Positions 1 through 5,716 of a DNA stretch of 18,758 bases are shown here, in pieces (the stretch's first letter is position 1; each line of letters starts with the position of its first letter). The notes under the pieces were generated by a model. The model saw only the letters and a program-made list of their open reading frames with translations, was not told where the DNA came from and did not search any database. A program made the position numbers and the translations under genes. Source of the stretch: an uncultured Gardnerella sp. (GTDB taxonomy: Bacteria; Actinomycetota; Actinomycetes; Actinomycetales; Bifidobacteriaceae); NCBI GenBank assembly GCA_947254595.1, contig CAMYED010000017.1:1-18758 (forward strand), written 5' to 3'.

Positions 1-72
1 AGCCGTTCGGCTGATTTGCGAATCGACGACTTCGAGCTGCATAATGCGCGAGAAGCCACTTCGATTCGCTGA
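1..72 (+). CDS. Possible 3' end of an unidentified gene (partial)
   Basis: Frame 1 is open from the window edge to a TGA at 70-72 and gives 23 residues ending DDFELHNAREATSIR. The codons look like ordinary coding sequence, and a degenerate copy of the same C-terminus (reading DFKLSQSARES and ending at a TAA at 259-261) lies about 180 bp downstream inside the repeat. That supports, without proving, that this is the tail of a real gene entering from the left and convergent with the ssb-like gene. I do not recognise the family. It could also simply be part of the repeat. Confidence 0.35.
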   Translation, partial: SRSADLRIDDFELHNAREATSIR

Positions 73-115
73 GCTTGCTCAAGTTGAAAGCACGGGGTGC
101 TTTCAACGCAAGCTC
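71..115. repeat. Long hairpin, copy 1
   Basis: Outer arms GAGCTTGC (71-78) and GCAAGCTC (108-115) pair perfectly. Inner arms of 11 bp (83-93 and 97-107) pair perfectly around a GGG loop, and the four bases TCAA (79-82) bulge on the left side only. There is no T-run after it, so it is not a standard terminator even though it begins at the stop codon of the possible upstream gene. Confidence 0.8.
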
Positions 116-188
116 AGTAGCGAGCGCGTTACCCGCGCGAGCGTTAAGCACCCCGTGCTTCACAATTGAGCCAAATCACGCTTTGAAG

Positions 189-217
189 GAGCTTGAAATC
201 CCAATGATTTCAAGCTC
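189..217. repeat. Perfect 12-bp hairpin between the two long hairpins
   Basis: GAGCTTGAAATC (189-200) and GATTTCAAGCTC (206-217) are exact reverse complements around the loop CCAAT. Its right arm corresponds to the degenerate C-terminal copy described for the repeat. Confidence 0.8.
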
Positions 218-250
218 AGTCAAAGCGCGCGCGAAAGCAACTCGGAGCGG

Positions 251-295
251 AAACTCGCTTAAGTTGGAAGTCCGGGGGACTTCCAACGCGAGTTT
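251..295. repeat. Long hairpin, copy 2
   Basis: Same geometry as the hairpin at 71-115: outer arms AAACTCGC (251-258) and GCGAGTTT (288-295), bulge TTAA (259-262), inner 11-bp arms (263-273 and 277-287) and a GGG loop. Several arm positions differ from copy 1, but each change is matched on the other arm, so pairing is complete in both. Confidence 0.8.
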
Positions 296-395
296 CGTAG
301 CGAGCGCGTTATTTGCGCGAGCGTCCCGCGCTCAGTGCGAAAAATCTCAAATCTCCACCACACTAAGAGCAAAATATTTGTGCGTTTTTTTTTTC

Positions 396-926
396 TTAGA
401 TGTCGTCGTCGCCCCCAAATTCGTCGTCGCCCCCAAATTCGTCGTCGCCATCAAATTCGTCGTCGCCATCAAATTCGTCGTCCGTAGAGTTTGAGTTGCG
501 GTCAGTCTGCTTTGTTTGTGATTTGCTGCTGTTTTTTGCGTTCTCATTTTTAGCGGAGTCAGCATTTCGTTTTGTAAATTGTGTGGTTCCGCGATTCAAA
601 TCGTGCCCAATAGCGGATGCTTCCAAAATTACGCGATTATAATCGTTTCCATCTTTCGTCCAGCTTTCTGTGCTTAAGTTGCCGTATACAACAATCGCGT
701 CGCCTTTATGCACGCTTTTTAGCACGTTTGAAGCCAAAGTTCTATAGGCTTTTACCGTCATCCACGTGGTTGGTCTATCGTGCCATTGATGTTCATCGTT
801 TCTGTAGTAGGATTGTGTACTTGCGATTCGTAGCGAGCAGGCTGGAGAGTTTTCGTTACGGCCAAAACTTACCGGTTCTGCTCCTACGTATCCGCTAATT
901 GTCACTGTAGACTGTTGTTGCACCAT
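396..926 (-). CDS. ssb: Single-stranded DNA-binding protein, SSB family
   Basis: 176 residues. The N-terminal ~110 residues are an OB-fold of SSB type: TVTISGYVGAEPVSF, the WMTVKAYRTLASNV strand and the KGDAIVVYGNLSTESW segment are typical of the family, which binds single-stranded DNA in replication and repair. Residues ~115-148 are a polar K/N/S/Q-rich linker. The C-terminus is four hexapeptides of the form DDEF(D/G)G followed by DDDI, encoded by 18-bp DNA repeats. The usual partner-binding tip ending in Pro-Phe is absent. It stands alone, not beside rpsF or rpsR, so it is probably the secondary SSB paralogue. Start: ATG at 926 with AAAGGA about 10 bases upstream. A T10 run (385-394 on the plus strand) lies just past the stop. 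Confidence 0.88.
   Translation of the reverse strand: MVQQQSTVTISGYVGAEPVSFGRNENSPACSLRIASTQSYYRNDEHQWHDRPTTWMTVKAYRTLASNVLKSVHKGDAIVVYGNLSTESWTKDGNDYNRVILEASAIGHDLNRGTTQFTKRNADSAKNENAKNSSKSQTKQTDRNSNSTDDEFDGDDEFDGDDEFGGDDEFGGDDDI
400..475 (-). repeat. 18-bp tandem repeat encoding the acidic SSB tail
   Basis: Four 18-bp units encode DDEFDG, DDEFDG, DDEFGG and DDEFGG. Copy-number changes would keep the reading frame and only lengthen or shorten the acidic tail. Confidence 0.85.
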
Positions 927-1095
927 ATTTCATAGTCCTTTCACGAATTGGACTGCAGCCATTTCAGCCCCGAACTCATAGCCACAATTGACCATGAGCT
1001 TCGCAGCCACGAGGAAATGCCGCAGTAATAATAACTATGAACTTTGCGCAACAACTTTGCTAGAAAATTTTGCCATTGTGGTTAAAACCTATGTT

Positions 1096-1104
1096 TTATC
1101 CACA
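1096..1104 (+). promoter_or_regulatory. Exact DnaA-box match
   Basis: TTATCCACA matches the bacterial DnaA-box consensus exactly and sits about 170 bp upstream of the ssb-like start. A single box is weak evidence for regulation and does not indicate an origin. Confidence 0.4.
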
Positions 1105-1150
1105 TTAATAAAAAATTCTTTACAAAATTGGCAAAAGTGAGTAGCGGGAA

Positions 1151-1210
1151 ACAGGTAGCAAAGTAATACAACCGTTAGCTAAGTAATACAAAATGTAATT
1201 AAGTAACATA
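1151..1210. repeat. Three 20-bp tandem repeats
   Basis: AAGTAATACA at 1161-1170 and 1181-1190 and AAGTAACATA at 1201-1210 are spaced exactly 20 bp apart, with partly conserved GGTAGC/GTTAGC before the first two. The spacing is about two helical turns, as expected for one face of the DNA. Confidence 0.7.
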
Positions 1211-1211
1211 A

Positions 1212-1258
1212 AAGCCTGCAAACGTTTCGTATGATCGTCTGCAGGCTTCTATTTTTTT
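1212..1258. terminator. Hairpin terminator, possibly bidirectional
   Basis: AAGCCTGCA (1212-1220) pairs with TGCAGGCTT (1240-1248), with further pairing inside. On the plus strand it is followed by CTATTTTTTT; on the minus strand by TTTATGTTACTT. Its position downstream of the M13 peptidase suggests it ends that transcript, although the better T-run faces the plus direction. Confidence 0.7.
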
Positions 1259-1276
1259 GACTTTTTAACTTATTTA

Positions 1277-1324
1277 CGATTTATTCGCAACTTACCAAAA
1301 GCGATTTATTCGCAACTTACCAAA
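1277..1324. repeat. 23-bp tandem duplication across the pepO stop codon
   Basis: The 23 bases at 1277-1299 are repeated exactly at 1302-1324, a 25-bp period. The right-hand copy contains the stop codon (TAA, complement of 1317-1319) and the final Trp codon of the peptidase; the other copy lies just downstream of the gene. Confidence 0.9.
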
Positions 1325-3458
1325 TGTGCACGCGCTCAGCAGGGTCGAGCCACATTTCGTCGCCTTCTTTAACGCTGAAAGCATCGTAGAATAAGTCCAC
1401 GTTTCGAGCAATTCCGTTAGTGCGGCATTCGGCTGGGGAGTGCGGGTCGATTTGAAGCAGCTGCTCAGCAATCTCGTTACGAGCTTTGGAACGCCATACC
1501 AACGCGTAGCTTAAGAAGAATCGCTGCAAAGCAGTGAAACCGTCTACTTCAGGAGCGTTACGCAAAGTTTCGCGAATTGCTTCGTCGCTTCCGTCAATCT
1601 CTCGTCCTTCGCTCTTTTGCAAAGCAAAAGCGTACGCTTTAAGCGCAATAGTTACGCCGCTTAAATCGCCAATATTTTCGCCGATTGTTAAAGCGCCGTT
1701 TACGTGAGGCATTGCGTCTCGCTCAGCTTTGCTCTTCAAGTGAGAGTATTTAACAATAAGTTGCGTTGGTGTAAAAGCATTGTATTGTTCAATAAGCTTT
1801 TTAGTGCGCTCAGCAAAGTTGGCTTTGTCTTCTTCAGTCCACCAATTGTTAAGCATGCCGTCGCCGTCGTATTCGCAACCTTGGTCGTCAAAACCGTGGC
1901 CGATTTCGTGGCCAATCACTGCACCAATAGCGCCGTAATTTGCTGCGTCTGGAGCGCTCGGGTTAAAGAATGGTGGTTGCAAAATTGCAGCAGGGAACAC
2001 GATTACGTTAAGCAACGGATCGTAGTAAGCGTTCACAGTTTGCGGAGTCATCTGCCATTCTTCGCGATCCACAGGCTTTCCAGCTTTCGCAGTATTCTTA
2101 CCAAAGCCAAATCGATAAACTTCGCGCATATTTTCAACTAAACCAGCGTCTTCCTTAATATTTAACGCAGAATAGTCAACCCAATGATTCGTGTAACCAA
2201 TATTCGGCTCAAACTTGCTAAGCTTTTCCAAAGCCTTCGCTTTAGTCTCCTCGCCAAGCCAGCTGCTGTGCGAAATCGACTCGCGATAAGCGTTAATAAG
2301 ATTGTCAACTAATTCCTGCATATACTTTTTAGAAGACTCAGGGAAGTGCAAGCGCACGTATTCTAAACCAACTTCTTCGCCGCAAGAATCGCCAACAACT
2401 CCCACTGCGCGCTTCCAACGGTCGCGCTGCTTTGTGGCGCCAGAAAGCACTTTGCCGTAGAAGTCGAATCGCGCTTGTGCAAAATCTTCACTAAGTAAGC
2501 TTGCCCAGCGCAAAATCACGTGTACGCGTGCCCAAAGCTTCAAATCTTCTAAGTCGGCTTCTTGCCAAATCTTATTCAAACCTTCTATAAAGCTTGGCTC
2601 GTGAACTACTACTTTGCTAAAGGCTTCGTGAAGGTTGATTGGCTGGTTTTCTGCAGTTTTTGAATTATCGTACGCTTTTTGCGCAGCGTCTAAGAAGGCG
2701 TTGATATTCAGTGCTTCAAGAGTTTTTGCCAAATCAGCATAATCGTAAGGATTATAAGTTTTTTGAGAATCGCGAGTTGCTACGTTATCCCAATGCTTGC
2801 TTGCAATCTGCGTTTCAACATTCAAGAAACGCTCGGCTTGCGCTTGGGTTGTAGCGGCGTCTCCGTAGCCTGCTAAGCGCAGCAAAGAAGCTACCATTTT
2901 TACGTATTCATCGCGAATTGGAGCGTAATTGTCTTCGCGATAGTATGCTTCGTCTGGCAAGCCCAATCCCGACTGCTCAATATGCATAATATTCGTCTTA
3001 GGATCCTTAGGATCTCCGTAAACGCCAAAATAGAACATTGCATCCGGTCCGCCGTAAGGGTTAAGCGTGCCGAGAGTGCGAACCAAATCTTCCTTGCTGC
3101 AAGCTTTATCTACAGCGTCTAAATCGCTTTTAATTGGCGTAATTCCAGCTTTTTCAATAGCTGCAGTATCCAAATAGTTACGGTATAAAGCTTGTGACTT
3201 TTTGGCTTGGCAATCTTCGCTTTCTAAAATATCTCGAATTTGCGTCTCTGCATCTTCTGCAAGCTTGTGGAAAGCACCAAACATTGGGCGGTCGTCTGGA
3301 AGAGTGTAAGTGTCAATCCAAGGGCCGTTTACGTAACGGAACAAGTCGTCTTGTGGACGAGTGACTGACGAGAAGGAGGCAGGGTCGAAATCTACAGCAG
3401 AAATTTCTTTCTGCGATTCGTGGTCGCCTTTATTATTGTTTTCATTGTTATTAAGCAT
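1317..3458 (-). CDS. pepO: M13-family zinc metallopeptidase (PepO/neprilysin type)
   Basis: 713 residues, full length for the family, which cleaves oligopeptides. The N-terminal M13 domain covers roughly residues 35-410 and the catalytic domain 470-713. NAYYDP (476-481) is the substrate-binding NAxY motif. HEIGH (517-521) gives two zinc-binding histidines and the catalytic Glu518, and GENIGD (593-598) gives the third zinc ligand Glu594. The protein ends in VHIW, close to the family's usual CxxW ending. There is no signal peptide or membrane segment, so it should act in the cytoplasm on imported or breakdown peptides. It is divergent from map with 102 bp between the starts. The ATG at 3458 is chosen because the frame begins there; no strong ribosome site is visible. 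Confidence 0.95.
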   Translation of the reverse strand: MLNNNENNNKGDHESQKEISAVDFDPASFSSVTRPQDDLFRYVNGPWIDTYTLPDDRPMFGAFHKLAEDAETQIRDILESEDCQAKKSQALYRNYLDTAAIEKAGITPIKSDLDAVDKACSKEDLVRTLGTLNPYGGPDAMFYFGVYGDPKDPKTNIMHIEQSGLGLPDEAYYREDNYAPIRDEYVKMVASLLRLAGYGDAATTQAQAERFLNVETQIASKHWDNVATRDSQKTYNPYDYADLAKTLEALNINAFLDAAQKAYDNSKTAENQPINLHEAFSKVVVHEPSFIEGLNKIWQEADLEDLKLWARVHVILRWASLLSEDFAQARFDFYGKVLSGATKQRDRWKRAVGVVGDSCGEEVGLEYVRLHFPESSKKYMQELVDNLINAYRESISHSSWLGEETKAKALEKLSKFEPNIGYTNHWVDYSALNIKEDAGLVENMREVYRFGFGKNTAKAGKPVDREEWQMTPQTVNAYYDPLLNVIVFPAAILQPPFFNPSAPDAANYGAIGAVIGHEIGHGFDDQGCEYDGDGMLNNWWTEEDKANFAERTKKLIEQYNAFTPTQLIVKYSHLKSKAERDAMPHVNGALTIGENIGDLSGVTIALKAYAFALQKSEGREIDGSDEAIRETLRNAPEVDGFTALQRFFLSYALVWRSKARNEIAEQLLQIDPHSPAECRTNGIARNVDLFYDAFSVKEGDEMWLDPAERVHIW

Positions 3459-3497
3459 GAATTTAGCTTACAAGTATTAAGCGACACTATTAGTTAG

Positions 3498-3539
3498 TAT
3501 TTTCGCAATATTTTCGCCATATTTTGCGCTATTTTCGTG
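3498..3539. repeat. Four helically phased TATTTTCGC-type repeats
   Basis: Copies begin at 3498 (TATTTTCGC), 3509 (TATTTTCGC), 3520 (TATTTTGCGC) and 3530 (TATTTTCGTG), so the steps are 11, 11 and 10 bp. They occupy the middle of the divergent pepO-map promoter region. T-tracts at one-turn spacing are expected to curve DNA; they could also be a multi-site operator. Confidence 0.75.
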
Positions 3540-3548
3540 CCTGCGCGT

Positions 3549-3554
3549 TAGTCT
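3549..3554 (+). promoter_or_regulatory. Candidate -10 element of map, leaderless arrangement
   Basis: TAGTCT fits the TANNNT pattern of actinobacterial -10 elements and ends six bases before the map ATG. Transcription would then begin at or next to the start codon. No ribosome-binding sequence or -35 box is visible, which fits a leaderless message. Confidence 0.45.
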
Positions 3555-3560
3555 TGAAGC

Positions 3561-4334
3561 ATGATTGAACTGAAAACTCCAGCTGAAATTGAAGCGATGA
3601 AACCTGCTGGTCGCTTTGTCGGTAGTATTCTTAAAGACTTAAAAGCAATGACTAAAGTTGGCACTAATCTTCTTGAGATTGATGATTTTGTTCGCCAGCG
3701 TATTATGAGCCGCAAAGGTGCGTCTTCTTGCTATGTTGATTACGCGCCTGATTTTGGAACGGGGCCTTTTGCGCACTATATTTGCACTTCTGTAAATGAT
3801 GCTGTTCTTCACGGAGTTCCTTACGATTACAATCTTAAAGATGGTGATTTGCTAACTCTTGATTTGGCGATTAATGTCGATGGCTGGGTTGGTGATTCTG
3901 CTATTAGTTTCGTGGTTGGAAAGCATGCGGATCCTGAGGATTTGCGCTTGATTAAGTGCACTGAGGAAGCGCTTGAGGCTGGTATTAATATGGCTCAGCC
4001 TGGAAACCGTCTTGGCGATATTTCTGCAGCTGTTGGTTGTGTTGCTCACGAGTATGGTTACAGCGTAAACCTTGAGTTTGGTGGTCACGGAGTTGGCCAT
4101 ATTATGCATGGCGATCCTCACGTTCCTAACGATGGCACTGCTCACCACGGTTATAAGCTTCGCCCAGGCTTGGTTATTGCAATTGAGCCATGGTTCTTAA
4201 AGACTACTGACGAGATTTACCAGGATCCTAAGGATGGTTGGACTCTTCGTTCTGCTGATGGTTCTCGCGGTGCGCACACTGAACATACGATTGCAATCAC
4301 TGAGAATGGTCCGGAGATTTTGACTGTACGCTAA
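3561..4334 (+). CDS. map: Methionine aminopeptidase, type I
   Basis: 257 residues, usual for a type Ia enzyme. It removes the initiator methionine from new proteins in the cytoplasm. All five metal ligands are visible by comparison with the E. coli enzyme: Asp101, Asp112, His176 in GHGVGH, Glu209 in AIEPW and Glu241 in HTEHT. The catalytic histidines correspond to His84 (VLHGVP) and His183. The segment after GHG reads IMHGDP where HEEP is common, a mild variation. ATG at 3561 has no ribosome site but a -10-like element six bases upstream. The gene is divergent from pepO and 126 bp before prfB. Confidence 0.97.
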   Translation: MIELKTPAEIEAMKPAGRFVGSILKDLKAMTKVGTNLLEIDDFVRQRIMSRKGASSCYVDYAPDFGTGPFAHYICTSVNDAVLHGVPYDYNLKDGDLLTLDLAINVDGWVGDSAISFVVGKHADPEDLRLIKCTEEALEAGINMAQPGNRLGDISAAVGCVAHEYGYSVNLEFGGHGVGHIMHGDPHVPNDGTAHHGYKLRPGLVIAIEPWFLKTTDEIYQDPKDGWTLRSADGSRGAHTEHTIAITENGPEILTVR

Positions 4335-4352
4335 ACTTGTTACGCTAAACTT
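4327..4352. repeat. 12-bp duplication across the map stop codon
   Basis: TACGCTAAACTT at 4327-4338 contains the stop TAA (4332-4334) and is repeated exactly at 4341-4352, a 14-bp period. The second TAA is in a different frame. Confidence 0.85.
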
Positions 4353-4381
4353 ATAAATAGTTTATAAATACGTTATAAATA
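4351..4381. repeat. Three 11-bp-phased TTATAAATA repeats
   Basis: TTATAAATA begins at 4351, 4362 and 4373, exactly 11 bp apart, in the map-prfB intergenic region. Any of these AT elements could also serve as a -10 region for prfB. Confidence 0.75.
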
Positions 4382-4460
4382 GTTTATTTGGTAAAAGTTT
4401 TGCGAATAGTTATTAGTGATTGCGTAAAAGATAACGGATATAAAGAGGAACTTTAAGTAA

Positions 4461-5603
4461 ATGGCGGAATTTGATTTTGCACAGGCGTTACGCGATGTTG
4501 AATCAAAGTATGCTTCGATTGAGAAGGCTTTAGACGTCGATTCGTTGAAGGCTACGATTGCTGATTTAGAAAAGCAGGCTGCTGAGCCTGGGCTTTGGGA
4601 TGATTCTGAGCATGCTCAGCAGGTTACGAGTAAGCTTTCTGCGGCTCAGTCTCAGTTGAAGCGTGTGCAAGCTGTAGATCAGCGTATTGAGGATACTAAG
4701 ACTTTGATTGAGCTTGGTCAAGAAGAAGGCGATGCTGATTCTATGAGCGAGGCTCAGGATGAGCTTGGCTCTATTGCTCACGAGCTTGACGATATGGAAG
4801 TTCAGACTCTTCTTGACGGTGAATACGACGCTCGTTCTGCGGTTGTTACTATTCGCTCGGGCGCGGGCGGAGTGGATGCTGCTGATTTTGCGCAAATGCT
4901 TCTTCGCATGTACTTGCGTTGGGCTGAGCGTAATGGCTACAAAACTAAGATGATGGACACGTCTTACGCGGAAGAAGCTGGTATTAAGTCCGCTACTTTC
5001 CAAGTGGATGCCCCGTACGCGTATGGTCGTCTTTCTGTTGAAGGTGGCACTCACAGAATGGTTCGTATTTCGCCTTTCGACAATCAAGGCCGCCGTCAAA
5101 CTGGATTCAGCGCAGTAGAAGTAATTCCTCTTGTTGAAGCTACGGATCATATCGATATTCCAGATTCTGACATTCGCGTGGATACTTTCCAAGCTTCAGG
5201 CCCTGGCGGACAAGGCGTAAATACTACTTATTCTGCTGTTCGTATTACGCATTTGCCAACCGGTTTGGTTGTTTCTATGCAGGATGAGCGCAGTCAGATT
5301 CAAAACCGCGCTGCTGCAATGGCTGTTTTGCAGTCGCGTTTGCTTGTGCTTAAGCATGCTGAAGAAGCTGCTAAAAAGAAGGAGCTTGCTGGAGATATTA
5401 AGGCAAGTTGGGGAGACCAAATGCGCTCCTACGTGCTTCACCCGTATCAGATGGTGAAGGATTTGCGCACTGGCTACGAAACTTCGCAAACTCAGGCTGT
5501 TTTCGACGGCGATATTGACGGCTTTATTGAAGCTGGCATTCGTTGGCGTCACGAGCAGCGAGTTGCGGCTCAAAAAGAAGCTGAAAAAGAAGCTGAAGCT
5601 TAA
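4461..5603 (+). CDS. prfB: Peptide chain release factor 2
   Basis: 380 residues. Class I release factor that reads UGA and UAA and triggers peptide release on the ribosome. The order is an N-terminal helical domain (to ~115), a core with the SPF stop-codon recognition tripeptide at 204-206 (RISPFD), and the GGQ hydrolysis motif at 249-251 (SGPGGQGVN). SPF rather than PxT separates it from RF1. The frame is continuous from ATG, so the programmed frameshift of many bacterial prfB genes is absent. GAGGAA at 4445-4450 is the ribosome site. The C-terminus is a short AEKEAEA tail whose 12-bp DNA repeat continues as AATAAGCCGAAA copies past the stop. ftsE follows 113 bp later, a conserved neighbourhood. 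Confidence 0.97.
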   Translation: MAEFDFAQALRDVESKYASIEKALDVDSLKATIADLEKQAAEPGLWDDSEHAQQVTSKLSAAQSQLKRVQAVDQRIEDTKTLIELGQEEGDADSMSEAQDELGSIAHELDDMEVQTLLDGEYDARSAVVTIRSGAGGVDAADFAQMLLRMYLRWAERNGYKTKMMDTSYAEEAGIKSATFQVDAPYAYGRLSVEGGTHRMVRISPFDNQGRRQTGFSAVEVIPLVEATDHIDIPDSDIRVDTFQASGPGGQGVNTTYSAVRITHLPTGLVVSMQDERSQIQNRAAAMAVLQSRLLVLKHAEEAAKKKELAGDIKASWGDQMRSYVLHPYQMVKDLRTGYETSQTQAVFDGDIDGFIEAGIRWRHEQRVAAQKEAEKEAEA

Positions 5604-5632
5604 AAATAAGCCGAAAAATAAGCCGAAAATAA
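5573..5632. repeat. 12-bp repeats running through the prfB 3' end
   Basis: AAAGAAGCTGAA occurs twice in the last codons. After the stop (5601-5603), AATAAGCCGAAA occurs at 5605-5616 and 5617-5628, followed by another AATAA. The two families look like diverged versions of one unit. Extra TAA triplets fall at offsets +6, +18 and +29 from the stop. Confidence 0.7.
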
Positions 5633-5668
5633 TCTTAAACTAAAGCAAATCTAAAACTAAAAACCAAT

Positions 5669-5699
5669 AATTACACATAATCTCAATTACACATAATCT
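5669..5699. repeat. 15-bp direct repeat before ftsE
   Basis: AATTACACATAATCT is present at 5669-5683 and 5685-5699, a 16-bp period, immediately before the ftsE ribosome site (GGAAGGA, 5702-5708). Each copy contains a CATAAT that could act as a -10 element. Confidence 0.8.
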
Positions 5700-5716
5700 T
5701 CGGAAGGATTGAAACA

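Larger units (their letters stand above)
28..345. repeat. Degenerate 180-bp tandem repeat with large hairpins
   Basis: Two divergent copies with a 180-bp period are visible: 71-143 matches 251-323, and the stretch around 28-70 matches about 206-250. The best conserved part is GTAGCGAGCGCGTTA followed by CCC or TTT and then GCGCGAGCG (117-143 and 297-323). Each unit carries a 45-nt hairpin (71-115 and 251-295) and a third perfect hairpin lies between them (189-217). The open frame from 75 crosses both units and repeats a pattern like LKLEVRGTSNAS; it starts at TTG without a ribosome site and runs into the ssb-like gene, so I do not call it a gene. Confidence 0.75.
927..1210 (-). promoter_or_regulatory. 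Upstream region and probable leader of the ssb-like gene
   Basis: No gene is visible here. In the minus-strand direction the last bases before the ATG can fold AGTCC with GGACT, which would cover part of the ribosome site, and a second hairpin pairs CTCAT with ATGAG (about 981-1005). An exact DnaA-box sequence TTATCCACA lies at 1096-1104 beside an AT-rich stretch. Three 20-bp-spaced copies of AAGTAATACA lie at 1161-1210. The promoter itself is uncertain; a TATTAT-like -10 is possible near 1030. Confidence 0.45.

Noticed and set aside
71..323. CRISPR array from regularly spaced repeats
   Set aside because: Only two units 180 bp apart with diverged sequence and no short equal spacers or cas genes.
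75..494. 139-residue plus-strand frame across the repeat region
   Set aside because: TTG start without ribosome site, follows the 180-bp repeat, and ends inside the oppositely oriented ssb-like gene as a frame shadow of its 18-bp repeats.
347..565. 72-residue minus-strand frame with TTNLMA repeats
   Set aside because: It is the ssb acidic-tail repeat read in another frame and extended through the A10 run; the SSB frame is clearly the real one.
1096..1104. Replication origin near the DnaA box
   Set aside because: A single box without a cluster, and none of dnaA, dnaN or gyrB nearby.
4461..4560. Programmed frameshift in prfB
   Set aside because: The reading frame is continuous and no in-frame TGA with a CTTTGA slippery site is present near the start.
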